This document shows, in pieces, positions 21,237-29,434 of a stretch of 64,000 nucleotides of DNA. Position 1 is the first letter of the stretch. Every line of letters starts with the position of its first letter. A program made the position numbers and the translations under genes. The DNA comes from Archangium violaceum Cb vi76 (GTDB lineage: Bacteria > Myxococcota > Myxococcia > Myxococcales > Myxococcaceae), in NCBI RefSeq assembly GCF_000733295.1, contig NZ_JPMI01000017.1, positions 49,702 to 113,701 of the forward strand, given 5' to 3'. Under the pieces are notes generated by a model. That model did not search any database and was not told the DNA's origin. It saw nothing but the letters and a program-made list of their open reading frames with translations.

Positions 21237-22337
21237 GTGAAGTTCCCGCCCAATATCCCACAGTTGCCCGATATCCCCGTTTGTTCCGTGGCGGACATGG
21301 GCCTCCGCGAGCTTGAGCGCATTCGGCTCATCCTTCGGGGTGGCTCGGTCATCGACTGGCGGCGGATGCACTTCCAGCGCCGGGAGGAGGTCGACCGTTT
21401 CCTCCGGCTCTGTCAGATCGACACTTCTCGGCCAGAGGACGAAGCATGGGCTCGCACGGTCCTTGCCGATGCCGTCGAGTACCTCCGTCAGACCTTTGAC
21501 TACCGGGTCGCGGACGCCGTCGCGGACCCGGATGAGATCCACGATCTATTCCTCTATGCCTCCGGTGTGAAGGGGCTCCCGAGACATCGCCGTATCGCCT
21601 GCATTGTGCTCAAGGTTATGCACGTTCTTCAGCACATTGAGGGCCGGGACTTGATGCATCGCTTGGCGGTTTCCGAGGCGGATCTCTCCGAGCTGGTGAC
21701 TGCTAAGGTGTTGGGTGTAGCGCAGTTGCTTCGGGACAAGGGGTTGCCCATTGTCGAGTTCGCTCATTCTATCAAGTCGCGCGAGTCCCTCATCACGAAG
21801 TTGTTGGCCAAGAAGGAAACGGTCGCAGCCCAGATCTATGATCGGACGCGTTTCCGCATCATCACCCAAAAGCCGACGGACATCGTCCCAGTCCTCTACT
21901 TCCTGACGCAGCACCTCTTTCCCTTCAACTTCGTCGTACCTGGTCAGACCGAGAACACGCTCGTCTCGTTCAAGTCGGTGCTTGAGGAGAACCCCCACCT
22001 CAAGCAGTTCGCCCAGCATCTCCATCTGGATCTCGACTACGAGGACCGCGAGGAGCGCACGCGCAACCTGTTCTCCGGAAACACCTACCGAGCGTTAAAC
22101 TTCGTCGTGGATGTTCCTGTTCGGATGGATGCCTACTTGCCGTCACCGGCAGAGGACACTCGCGAGCGCAATAACCGCACGGTCTTCACGCTCGTGGAGT
22201 TCCAGATCATGGACGAAGAGACCGCTCGCCAGAACGAGGAAGGCGAGAATGCGCACAAACTCTACAAGCGCCGACAGAAGCGGCGAGTCCTGCGCCGTTT
22301 GTCTCGTGGGCTGGTCGTTCCAAAGCGGCAAGGCTGA
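21237..22337 (+). CDS. Divergent RelA/SpoT-fold protein (nucleotidyltransferase-like)
   Basis: A 366-residue protein with GTG start; no ATG lies upstream and the ribosome site is weak. I read a hidden RelA/SpoT synthetase-like pattern: IKSRES (179-184), D202 with RFRII (205-209), then VEFQI (E321-x-Q323-I324) and GENAHKLYK (H340, Y343, K344), the order seen in (p)ppGpp synthetases (RxK...S, D..R.RI, EVQIRT, AH..YK). The basic residue normally two before K180 is His/Ser here and the G-loop is not obvious, so activity is uncertain. It may be one of the delta-proteobacterial families of unknown function around TIGR04552/TIGR04562; that label is from memory. No membrane segments; it stands alone between terminators. 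Confidence 0.55.
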   Translation: MKFPPNIPQLPDIPVCSVADMGLRELERIRLILRGGSVIDWRRMHFQRREEVDRFLRLCQIDTSRPEDEAWARTVLADAVEYLRQTFDYRVADAVADPDEIHDLFLYASGVKGLPRHRRIACIVLKVMHVLQHIEGRDLMHRLAVSEADLSELVTAKVLGVAQLLRDKGLPIVEFAHSIKSRESLITKLLAKKETVAAQIYDRTRFRIITQKPTDIVPVLYFLTQHLFPFNFVVPGQTENTLVSFKSVLEENPHLKQFAQHLHLDLDYEDREERTRNLFSGNTYRALNFVVDVPVRMDAYLPSPAEDTRERNNRTVFTLVEFQIMDEETARQNEEGENAHKLYKRRQKRRVLRRLSRGLVVPKRQG

Positions 22338-22357
22338 AGCTATACTCTGCCGCTTTG
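22321..22357. terminator. Hairpin between convergent genes
   Basis: CAAAGCGGCA (22321-22330) and TGCCGCTTTG (22348-22357) form a perfect 10-bp stem with a 17-base loop over the stop codon of the RelA/SpoT-like gene, 61 bases from the end of the facing lipoprotein gene. The stem ends in CTTTG rather than a long U-tract, so it is a modest terminator candidate. Confidence 0.45.
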
Positions 22358-22418
22358 TAGAATCCCGTGAGATTACTGCGATAGCGGCCGCTTCAGTGCT
22401 ATTCAGAGAATAGGACGT

Positions 22419-24368
22419 CTATTCGTTGTACCGGCGCACGTAGACGTGGTCTCCCATTGAATTCTCTACAGCGTCGCGACTCTCGTGCCAAGCGACTACG
22501 GGTCTCCGAGCAGAATCGATTGCGAGCATAGGGCTCTGGCTATTCTTCTGGCCCTGGTTGATTCCATCTCCGGTAGTTAGGCTATTCCAAGTGGTGCTGT
22601 CCCAGTAGCTGGCAAACAGGTGGTAATATCCTGTCTCTGCCATCCCATCGAACTCCTTCCAGGTAATGAAAAGATTACCAGAGGGGGTGGCTTGGAGCCG
22701 TGCCTGCCCTGCATAGGTGTAACCGCCATATGCACTCATGGGATCTCCAACTCGCTCCCAGGACTGTGGTCCAGTAGAACGGAAGATTTGGATATCCCTA
22801 GGGCCATCAATGTAGGACTCTTCTGTCCAGGCTAGATACAGGTTGTTCTGGGCATCAATGGCCAAGGAGCAGTCACGGGCATATGTTGCTCCTGTGGAGG
22901 CGCTAAGACCACCAGAGACGTAGCCGTTGGTGTCGTCGCCGTAGAAGGGTGGAACCGCAGAGGCCCAAGAGCCGTTTGATTGAAGGCGCATGACGTAGAT
23001 GTTCGTAGGGGAGTATTCCTCTAGCGTCTGTTCCTGGAAGGCCACAATGGGTTGGCCATTGCTGTCCAACACGAGCGAGGGCTTGGTGGCGCTGGTAAAC
23101 TTACTTACGGCACTGACCACGCCTCCATAAGAGCCCACACTGGTGAATGCTGCTCCATTGACGGATTTCCAGACGTAAATAGCCGAGAATTCATCGATAT
23201 TCATCTCATCCCAGGCAACGTAGATATCGTTTCCGCGTATCGCGAGCGAGGGATTGCGGGCGGGCGTCGCAACCGGGCTGGAACGCGTGTCATTTTCGGC
23301 GGATATGACTCCGGAGCCCACGGATTGCCAGGTGGTTCCCGTCCAACGTCTGATGTAGATGTTCTCGTTGAACCCGTCCGATTCCTGCCATGCCACGATG
23401 GGGTTTCCGCTGCCATCAAGCACCAGCGCAGGCTTGTAGGCGGAGCCGCTTGAGGTACCGTTCAGCGCGCTTCCAATCGGCGTGAACGCGTTACCGTCCC
23501 AGCGATAGACGTAGATGGATGACTTGCCTCCCGCAGTGGCCTCCTCACTCCATGCAACCACTGGGTTGTCCTGGCCATCGAGCGCCATGGCAGTGTCTTT
23601 CAGAAGCGTATTGCCGCCCACTGCATGCAGTGGTCCACCGAACGAGTACCAGTGTGGAAGCTGAAAGCTCCACGGCGTGCTCGGAACAACGAGCGCGTTG
23701 CCAGCCGAGTCGGTGATGCCACTGCTCAGGCCAATCGAGACGGTCGCTGGCAGGGGAGGCTTCACCTTGGGGGCGAGGGTCAGTGTTCTGCCGTCGCTCG
23801 AAAGCGAGAGCGTCTTCTCTGCCAACACTCCAGAGACGGTGAAGCTCACCGTGGTATCGCTGATCGTCGTGGCCTTCACCGGTTTCGAGAAGAGCACCTG
23901 GATGGGCGTGCTGTACGCCACATTGGTCGAGCTGGGGGCCGGTGAACGCGAAGCGACCTGCAGATTGGTACGGTCGACGATGACGGTGACGGGCGCGCTC
24001 GAGAAGGTCCGGCCCGCCTTGAGGGCACGAACTGTCAGCGTGTAACTGCCCTCAGGCTCAGCTGCGGTGTTCCAGGTGTAGCGATAGGGCGAGTCGATGA
24101 TCGCGAGCTCCGCCTCATTCTTGTAGAGCCGCACCAGGTCAGGTGTTCCTCCGCGCACGTCGACTGCGAGTTCAACGGACCCGCTCGTGTAGAACGTGCC
24201 CGTCGGAGCGGTGATCGTGACAGACAGCTCCGTGGAGGGTGTTCCTGAGTCCGGGTTCACACCCGCGTCGGTTTGTGTCGGGGGACTGGTGTCGATCTCC
24301 GGCAGCTGCAGGCATGCGGACATCAATCCGGCGAGAAACAGGGGGATGTAACGTTTGAGGGTTGGCAT
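22419..24368 (-). CDS. Lipoprotein with Ig-like domains and propeller-like repeats
   Basis: A 649-residue protein if started at the ATG at 24368, which gives a clean lipoprotein signal (LFLAGLMSA-C19) behind GCGGAG; an ATG at 24392 only adds eight residues before the signal. Residues 45-130 resemble a bacterial Ig domain. Residues 133-225 resemble a Big_5/SbsA Ig-like domain (SPAPSSTNVAYSTPIQVLFS). The rest repeats a roughly 60-residue beta motif with phrases such as QDNPVVAWSE, GNPIVAWQE and GQPIVAFQE, each with a Trp/Ser-Val-Gly strand, consistent with a beta-propeller or sialidase-like fold without visible catalytic residues. Probably displayed at the cell surface. Its GC content looks lower than that of its neighbours. 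Confidence 0.75.
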   Translation of the reverse strand: MPTLKRYIPLFLAGLMSACLQLPEIDTSPPTQTDAGVNPDSGTPSTELSVTITAPTGTFYTSGSVELAVDVRGGTPDLVRLYKNEAELAIIDSPYRYTWNTAAEPEGSYTLTVRALKAGRTFSSAPVTVIVDRTNLQVASRSPAPSSTNVAYSTPIQVLFSKPVKATTISDTTVSFTVSGVLAEKTLSLSSDGRTLTLAPKVKPPLPATVSIGLSSGITDSAGNALVVPSTPWSFQLPHWYSFGGPLHAVGGNTLLKDTAMALDGQDNPVVAWSEEATAGGKSSIYVYRWDGNAFTPIGSALNGTSSGSAYKPALVLDGSGNPIVAWQESDGFNENIYIRRWTGTTWQSVGSGVISAENDTRSSPVATPARNPSLAIRGNDIYVAWDEMNIDEFSAIYVWKSVNGAAFTSVGSYGGVVSAVSKFTSATKPSLVLDSNGQPIVAFQEQTLEEYSPTNIYVMRLQSNGSWASAVPPFYGDDTNGYVSGGLSASTGATYARDCSLAIDAQNNLYLAWTEESYIDGPRDIQIFRSTGPQSWERVGDPMSAYGGYTYAGQARLQATPSGNLFITWKEFDGMAETGYYHLFASYWDSTTWNSLTTGDGINQGQKNSQSPMLAIDSARRPVVAWHESRDAVENSMGDHVYVRRYNE

Positions 24369-24557
24369 GCCACTCCGCTGTGCAGGCTCCATTCCAGGTG
24401 CCTGGGGCTGAGTCTCGGGCTCTTACGCTCGTAAGCCCCCGAAACGACTCGCGGAGAATGCCTCAGTTCCACTTGCGCCGTGAATCCATCCAGGAGTCCC
24501 GTCTCACTCCCAGGATGCGCCGTCCGCAACGCTGGACGCCTGGACCCTCGAAACACC

Positions 24558-24601
24558 CGCGCCGCTCCAGGAGGCCCTCCTTGGGGCTCCCGAGCGGCGC
24601 G
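24558..24601 (-). terminator. GC-rich hairpin downstream of ffh
   Basis: CGCGCCGCTC (24558-24567) and GAGCGGCGCG (24592-24601) form a perfect 10-bp stem 28 bases past the ffh stop. On the minus strand it is followed by GGTGTTTCG, not a real U-tract. It lies in the 260-base gap between ffh and the upstream end of the lipoprotein gene; nothing else coding is seen there. Confidence 0.4.
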
Positions 24602-24628
24602 TGGGTGACACCGGGTCCGCGACAGCGG

Positions 24629-26272
24629 CTACTTCTTCTTCCGATTCTTCTTCTTGTTTTCCTTCTCGCGCTTGCGGCGCTCCTTGATGGCGTCCTTGTT
24701 CTCGGGCTTGCCCGCGGCCGACGGCGGCGCGTAGCCCATCATCCGCGCCTTGGCCATCGCCGCCTGTCCCATCGGCGCCGTATAGCCCGGGGCGATCTGC
24801 GGCATCTGCATCGGCATGCCCCCCATCCCCATCCCCGCCATCGCCTTCTCCATCATCTTCGGGTCCTTCCCGAAGATGCTCGACATGTCCATGTTCTTCA
24901 TCTGCGCCAGCTGGCCCATCTGCTTGAAGCCAGGGATGCGCCCCAACAGGCCCGGGTTCTGCCCAATCGTCCCCATCACCTGCTGCATCATCCCGAACTT
25001 CTGCAGCAGCTCGCGCACCTCTTCCGTCTTGCGCCCGCTTCCCTTCGCGATGCGCTTCACCCGGCTGTCGTTGATCAGGTTCGGACGCAGCCGCTCCTGC
25101 TCCGTCATCGAGTCGTACATCGCCTCGATCTTCGTCAGCTCCTTCTCGTCCGGGTTCAGATGCTCCGTCATCTCCCCGAAGAGCGGGAACTTCTCCAGCA
25201 GATCCTTCAGCGGGCCCATCTTCCGCACCATGCGGATCTGCTCGACGAAGTCCTTCATCGAGAAGTTGCCCGACAGCAGCTTCTGCGCGTCCTCCGCCGC
25301 CTTCTTCTCGTCGACGACGCCCTCGAAGTCCTTCATCAGGCCGACGATGTCGCCGAAGCCCAGAATCCGGCTCGCCAGGCCATCCGGGCGGAACTCCTCG
25401 AGCTTGTCCATCGACTCGCCCATGCCCAGGAACTTGATGGGCTTGCCCGTCACCTCCTTGATGGACAGCGCCGCGCCACCGCGCGCATCACCGTCCAGCT
25501 TCGTGAGGATGAAGCCGTCCAGGCTCAACCGCCGGTCGAACTCGGCCGCCGTGCGCACCGCGTCCTGGCCAATCATCGCGTCGCACACCAGCAGGATGTT
25601 GTCCGGCCGGACGTTCGCCTTGATGGCCTCCAGCTCGGTCATCAGGGCCTCGTCGATCGCCAACCGGCCCGCGGTGTCGATCAGCACCACGTCGCACTTC
25701 TGCTCGCGCGCCGCGGCATACCCGCGCTTCGCCAGCTCCGGCGGCGGCACGTTGGGCTCGAAGTACACCGGCACCTTCAACCGCTCGCCCAGCACCTTGA
25801 GCTGATCCACGGCCGCCGGACGGTAGATGTCCGCCGCCACCAACAGCGGCTTGCGCCCCTCCTTGAGGAGCTTGCTGGCGAGCTTGCCCGTGGTCGTCGT
25901 CTTACCCGAGCCCTGCAGGCCCACCATCATGATGCCGCTGACCTGGTCCTTGGGCTTGAGCTGGATGCTCGTGTCCACAGGGCCCATCAGGGCCTCGAGC
26001 TCGTCGTGGCAGATCTTGACGAAGTGGTCGCCCGCCGTGACGCGGTGCTTCTGGCCGGCCTTGTCGGTCACGGTCGTCTGCACGACCTCCCCGACGGCCT
26101 TCTCGCGCACCCGCGCGACGAACTTCTTCACCACATCGAAGGCGACGTCCGCTTCGAGCAGGGAGACGCGGATGTCGCGAAGCGACTCGTCCACCATCTC
26201 CGGGGTGATCTCTCTCTTGCCCGCAAGGCGGTTCTTGGCGGCTCGGAAGCCCTTGGCGACGGTCTCAAGCAT
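24629..26272 (-). CDS. ffh: Signal recognition particle protein Ffh (SRP54)
   Basis: A 547-residue GTPase that binds 4.5S RNA and signal sequences and docks ribosomes to FtsY for membrane insertion. The N domain starts at MLETVAKGF. G-domain motifs are the P-loop GLQGSGKTTTTGK (from about 118), DTAGR (about 198) and TKLDGDARGG (about 256). The Met-rich M domain holds the SGRKTEE-like RNA-binding motif (GSGRKTEEVRELL). The C-terminus is longer than in E. coli Ffh (453 residues): a Met/Gly-rich tail ends in a lysine-rich KENKKKNRKKK. The ATG start has an AT-rich element just upstream. An essential single-copy housekeeping gene. Confidence 0.97.
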   Translation of the reverse strand: MLETVAKGFRAAKNRLAGKREITPEMVDESLRDIRVSLLEADVAFDVVKKFVARVREKAVGEVVQTTVTDKAGQKHRVTAGDHFVKICHDELEALMGPVDTSIQLKPKDQVSGIMMVGLQGSGKTTTTGKLASKLLKEGRKPLLVAADIYRPAAVDQLKVLGERLKVPVYFEPNVPPPELAKRGYAAAREQKCDVVLIDTAGRLAIDEALMTELEAIKANVRPDNILLVCDAMIGQDAVRTAAEFDRRLSLDGFILTKLDGDARGGAALSIKEVTGKPIKFLGMGESMDKLEEFRPDGLASRILGFGDIVGLMKDFEGVVDEKKAAEDAQKLLSGNFSMKDFVEQIRMVRKMGPLKDLLEKFPLFGEMTEHLNPDEKELTKIEAMYDSMTEQERLRPNLINDSRVKRIAKGSGRKTEEVRELLQKFGMMQQVMGTIGQNPGLLGRIPGFKQMGQLAQMKNMDMSSIFGKDPKMMEKAMAGMGMGGMPMQMPQIAPGYTAPMGQAAMAKARMMGYAPPSAAGKPENKDAIKERRKREKENKKKNRKKK

Positions 26273-26279
26273 GGCGGTC

Positions 26280-26291
26280 GCTATATAACAG
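26280..26291 (-). promoter_or_regulatory. AT-rich -10-like element before ffh
   Basis: Reading the minus strand, TGTTATATAGC lies about 8-19 bases before the ffh ATG in otherwise very GC-rich DNA and is flanked by CGCT...AGCG. It may be a -10 box giving a very short leader. A -35 (TTGGGC) is weak and 19-20 bases away. Confidence 0.3.
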
Positions 26292-26427
26292 CGCAGGCCA
26301 GGACGGGATGCCCAAGTGCGTCGAGCCGTCCACCAGTCGAGAAATAAGCGCCCTTCGCCCCGGGCCTACCCCATCGCCCGGCCGGCTGAGACCCAGGCAG
26401 CCCGGCCGGCCGGGCCCCTGGAAGGTG

Positions 26428-26452
26428 CCTGCCGCCCGGGCCGGACGGCAGG
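26428..26452. other. Hairpin and GC-palindromes downstream of the MbtH-like gene
   Basis: CCTGCCG (26428-26434) pairs with CGGCAGG (26446-26452). Around it are two copies of GCCCGGCCGGC (about 26380-26412). This 194-base gap between ffh and the MbtH-like gene has no coding signal. The hairpin could end the minus-strand cmlA-like/mbtH transcript but has no U-tract. Confidence 0.35.
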
Positions 26453-26466
26453 TCCTGCCTACCACC

Positions 26467-26685
26467 TCAGTTGGGGCGCGACTGCGCCTCCATCTTCTTG
26501 CGCAGGCTCAGCGGACGCATGTCCGTCCACACCTGCTTGATGTGCTCCAGGCACTCGGCCTTGGGGCCCTGCTTGCCCGCGTCCTTCCAACCCGGCGCGT
26601 TCTCCCGGTCCGCCGGCCAGATGGAGTACTGCTCCTCGTGGTTCATCACGACCTTGTAGACGGTCGTATCCTCTTGCTCGCTCAT
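26467..26685 (-). CDS. mbtH: MbtH-like NRPS adenylation-domain partner
   Basis: A 72-residue protein with the full MbtH signature: N15-x-E17-x-Q19-x-S21-x-W23-P24, G32-W33, G37-x2-G40, C45-L46 and W53-T-D-M-R-P58. MbtH-like proteins bind A domains and are needed for their folding or activity. The ATG follows TAGGAGC at about 11 bases. It begins 40 bases after the upstream CmlA-like gene on the same strand, so the two are probably co-transcribed, and lies about 7.4 kb from the NRPS gene it most likely serves. No other NRPS is in the window. Confidence 0.95.
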   Translation of the reverse strand: MSEQEDTTVYKVVMNHEEQYSIWPADRENAPGWKDAGKQGPKAECLEHIKQVWTDMRPLSLRKKMEAQSRPN

Positions 26686-26725
26686 GGTTGAGTGCTCCTA
26701 CAGGTGAACGGGGATTCGCGGGACG

Positions 26726-28315
26726 TCAGAAGAAGAGCTCCGCCTGGATGTAGGGCAGCGAAGCGGTGATTCCCTTCTCCTGGCACCACGCGAGCATCTT
26801 GCGCGCCTCGATGAGCTGCGGCGAGTTCTCATGGTACCCCATGGCCATGACATGCCCCATCCAGGGCTCGCGGCCCATGGCGTAGATGTGGACCTGCTTG
26901 GGGTTGATCCGCCGGGCGATCTCGATGGCCCGATCGGCGTTGGAGCCGTTGAGGCGCCGCGACTGGTCCATCTTGCGCGGCAGCGGCGCGGGCAGCAGCG
27001 GGCCGTACATCCAGCTCAGCGGCCCACCCTCGGACTCCATGCCGAGGAACAGCACGTCGATGTCCCCCACGGCCGCGTGGACGTGGTCGTACATGCGCGG
27101 CTCGAGCGCGTTGGAGTCCGCCGCCATCAGCAGCGAGCGGCCCTTGAGCTGCACCAGGTGCGCCAGCTTCGCCTGGATGTTGAGGTCCGCGTGCTCGCCG
27201 ATGAAGGGCACTCCCGTGATGGAGCCGCCCGGCACCTCGATGGACTCCAGCTCGGACAGCGTCACCACGTTCTTGAAGCCAACCGCCTTCAGCATCAGCT
27301 TGAGCGAGGGGTCCGCCAGGCCGCCACCGTTGCTGGCCGGAACCACGATGGTGCCGATCCGCTGACGCAGCTGCAGCAGCGGCTCGAACATCAGGTGGTC
27401 CGCGTGCCCGTGGGTGATGAGCACGTAGTCGATCTTCTCCGGCAGATCCGCGTGCGTGTAGCGCGGCACGTCCGTGGGGAAGTCGTAGGAGATGACGGGA
27501 TCCGTCAGGATGCTCACGTCGCGCGACTCGATGAGCACGCAGGCGTGGCCGATGTAGCGCACGCGCACGCCGTCGCCGTCATAGCGCGGGGCCGGACGCG
27601 GAGCCTGGTCCGTGAAGAAGGTGGAGAAGAGCTCGGCATCCCTGGCGCCAATGCCCATGGCCTCGCGGATGGCGTCCACCGAGCCCGGGGTGCGCCGCAT
27701 GGCGTAGAGCTGGTCGATGGCCTCGTGGCGGAAGGGCAGGTGCACCTGGAGCGTGTCCTTGTCCGAGTCCAGCCGCGGCGTGCTGAAGACGTACGGCCGG
27801 GCATCCCCCTTCAGCAGGCGGAACGACAGGCTCTGCGAGGACTCCTTGTAGTGCGGGCTGCGGTAGAGCAGCGGCTCGAAGAAACGCGCCGACGCCCGGT
27901 TGTTCAGGTCGTACAGCAGTTCCACGTACCCCTGGAGGATGTCCGGCACCTTCTTGTACAGCTCCTCCAACGACGCGCCGTTGGACGGGAGCAGCAGCTT
28001 GTCCAGCTCCGCCACCGCCTGGGCGAACTGGAGCGAGGCCGCCTGCTCCTTGCGCGTCCGCTCCAGCAATTCCTTGACCTCGCCCGCCCGCTCGACGCCG
28101 TAGTTGAGGTAGGGGCCACCGGCCAGCGCCGGATTCTTCAGCGCCGCCACGTGGATGGCCGGGTTGGCCACGAACGACTCCATGATCTTCACATGGTGGT
28201 TGGCCACGTACAGCGGCGCGGTCGCGGGCGCGATGAGGTACCACCACGCGTACCACTGGTTGTACAGCGGCTCGACGGCAACGTTCTGCTTCAGGTACAG
28301 CGCGGGCTGGGACAC
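26726..28315 (-). CDS. CmlA-type diiron amino-acid beta-hydroxylase, copy 1
   Basis: A 529-residue protein. I start it at GTG 28315, not the upstream ATG at 28408, because GAGGAG lies 6 bases before the GTG and the protein then begins SQPALYLKQNV, like copy 2. The N-terminal helical part contains EPLYNQWYAWWYL and KIMESFVANPAIH. The C-terminal half is a metallo-beta-lactamase fold with THGHADH (H302, H304, D306, H307), IGEH, AADSNA and MESEGGPLSW. Length and ligand spacing match CmlA (532 residues) of chloramphenicol biosynthesis, which hydroxylates the beta-carbon of a carrier-bound amino acid with a diiron centre. A simple UlaG-like hydrolase is the alternative, but the long N-terminal domain and the MbtH neighbour argue against it. 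Confidence 0.85.
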   Translation of the reverse strand: MSQPALYLKQNVAVEPLYNQWYAWWYLIAPATAPLYVANHHVKIMESFVANPAIHVAALKNPALAGGPYLNYGVERAGEVKELLERTRKEQAASLQFAQAVAELDKLLLPSNGASLEELYKKVPDILQGYVELLYDLNNRASARFFEPLLYRSPHYKESSQSLSFRLLKGDARPYVFSTPRLDSDKDTLQVHLPFRHEAIDQLYAMRRTPGSVDAIREAMGIGARDAELFSTFFTDQAPRPAPRYDGDGVRVRYIGHACVLIESRDVSILTDPVISYDFPTDVPRYTHADLPEKIDYVLITHGHADHLMFEPLLQLRQRIGTIVVPASNGGGLADPSLKLMLKAVGFKNVVTLSELESIEVPGGSITGVPFIGEHADLNIQAKLAHLVQLKGRSLLMAADSNALEPRMYDHVHAAVGDIDVLFLGMESEGGPLSWMYGPLLPAPLPRKMDQSRRLNGSNADRAIEIARRINPKQVHIYAMGREPWMGHVMAMGYHENSPQLIEARKMLAWCQEKGITASLPYIQAELFF

Positions 28316-28461
28316 GCGGTGCTCCTCGGGCCCCCAGGAGCCCGAAGTGATGAGGGTGGCGAGATGATGAAAGACCCGGATGCCGGGAGCAAGGGGGGGC
28401 TCACCCATCGGCTCTCGGGAACCGGGAATGTCCCGGCCGGGGTGCGGTACCCTCCGGCTCC
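28316..28461. promoter_or_regulatory. Divergent intergenic region, CmlA-like 1 / lipoprotein
   Basis: 146 bases separate the GTG of the minus-strand CmlA-like gene from the ATG of the plus-strand lipoprotein, so both promoters should lie here. The only clear signal is the GAGGAG ribosome site of the minus gene (about 28322-28327); no consensus -35/-10 pair is evident. Confidence 0.35.
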
Positions 28462-29328
28462 ATGCCCCCTTCGAAGAAACGACCCGTCTCGCTGGCGGGT
28501 GCCCTCGTGGCGCTCGCCCTCCTGGCCGGCTGCGATACCCCGGCGCCTCCTCCGGACGCCGTCATCTTCGGCAAGACGCAGGTGTACCTCAACGGCGCGA
28601 GGGCTTCCGTTCGCACCGAGGAGACGAACCTCGGAAATCTCACCGCCGATGCCTACCTCTGGTTCGCCCGGAAGAAGGATCCCTCCACCGTCATCTCCCT
28701 CCGGAACAGTGGCGGCATCCGTGAATCCATCGAGACCGGCGAGATCAGGCAGCTCGACATCGAGAAGAGCCTGGCCTTCAACAACGCGCTGGTGCTCGTC
28801 ACCGTCACCGCCGCACAGCTCGAACAGGTGCTGGAGCACGGCGTGGCGGCCGTGGCCCCCGACGTCACCGCGGGCCAGTTCCTCCAGGTGAGCGGTCTCC
28901 GCTTCGAGTACGACGCCAGCAAGCCCGCCCAGCTGTTCGACCTCGACGGCAACCTCCTCACCGAGGGCGAGCGCATCCGCCAGGCCGTCATCGTGGATGG
29001 CTCCGGCAACGTGGTGGATACCCTCGTGTCCAATGGCGCCCTCGCCGGAGATCCCGAACGCACCTTCCGCATGGTGACGCTCGACTTCGTCGTCGCCCTC
29101 GGAGGCGACTACTTCCCCTTCCCCCTCTTCGAGCTCCAGAACGCGGCCCGCTACAACCTCGTCCCGCTGGACACCACCCCCAACAACCAGGGCTTCAACG
29201 ACGAGGGCCGTGAGCACAGGGCCTTCGCGGACTACCTCGCCGCCACCTGGCCCGCCTCCGGTCCGGGCTACGCCGAGGCCGATACCCCCAAGGAAGCCGA
29301 TACGCGCATCAAGTCCGTCGGCCCGTGA
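28462..29328 (+). CDS. Lipoprotein consisting of a lone 5'-nucleotidase C-terminal domain
   Basis: A 288-residue lipoprotein (LALLAG-C24). The mature protein matches the 5_nucleotid_C domain: NLTADAYLWFA, ISLRNSGGIRESI, AFNNALVLVTVTAAQLEQVL, QFLQVSGLRFEYD and TLDFVVALGGDYFPF. In normal 5'-nucleotidases/UshA this substrate-binding domain follows a metallophosphatase domain of about 330 residues; here the latter is absent, so the protein probably binds a nucleotide-like ligand without hydrolysing it, unless a partner supplies the catalytic part. The start lacks a clear ribosome site. It lies at the 5' end of the plus-strand gene run that includes the nucleotidyltransferase and exporter, 106 bases before the next gene. 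Confidence 0.8.
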   Translation: MPPSKKRPVSLAGALVALALLAGCDTPAPPPDAVIFGKTQVYLNGARASVRTEETNLGNLTADAYLWFARKKDPSTVISLRNSGGIRESIETGEIRQLDIEKSLAFNNALVLVTVTAAQLEQVLEHGVAAVAPDVTAGQFLQVSGLRFEYDASKPAQLFDLDGNLLTEGERIRQAVIVDGSGNVVDTLVSNGALAGDPERTFRMVTLDFVVALGGDYFPFPLFELQNAARYNLVPLDTTPNNQGFNDEGREHRAFADYLAATWPASGPGYAEADTPKEADTRIKSVGP

Positions 29329-29434
29329 GGCGCGCCGGCGCCGCCCGCCCGGGCTCCGAGCAGGCATGCTGCAGGCCCGGGGGATTCACACTAGGATGCC
29401 GGCCTCGCCTTTGGCCGCTCTGAGGGGTTCACGG

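Noticed and set aside
28316..28408. Upstream ATG for CmlA-like copy 1
   Set aside because: The extra 31 residues do not match copy 2, and the GTG at 28315 has the only good ribosome site.
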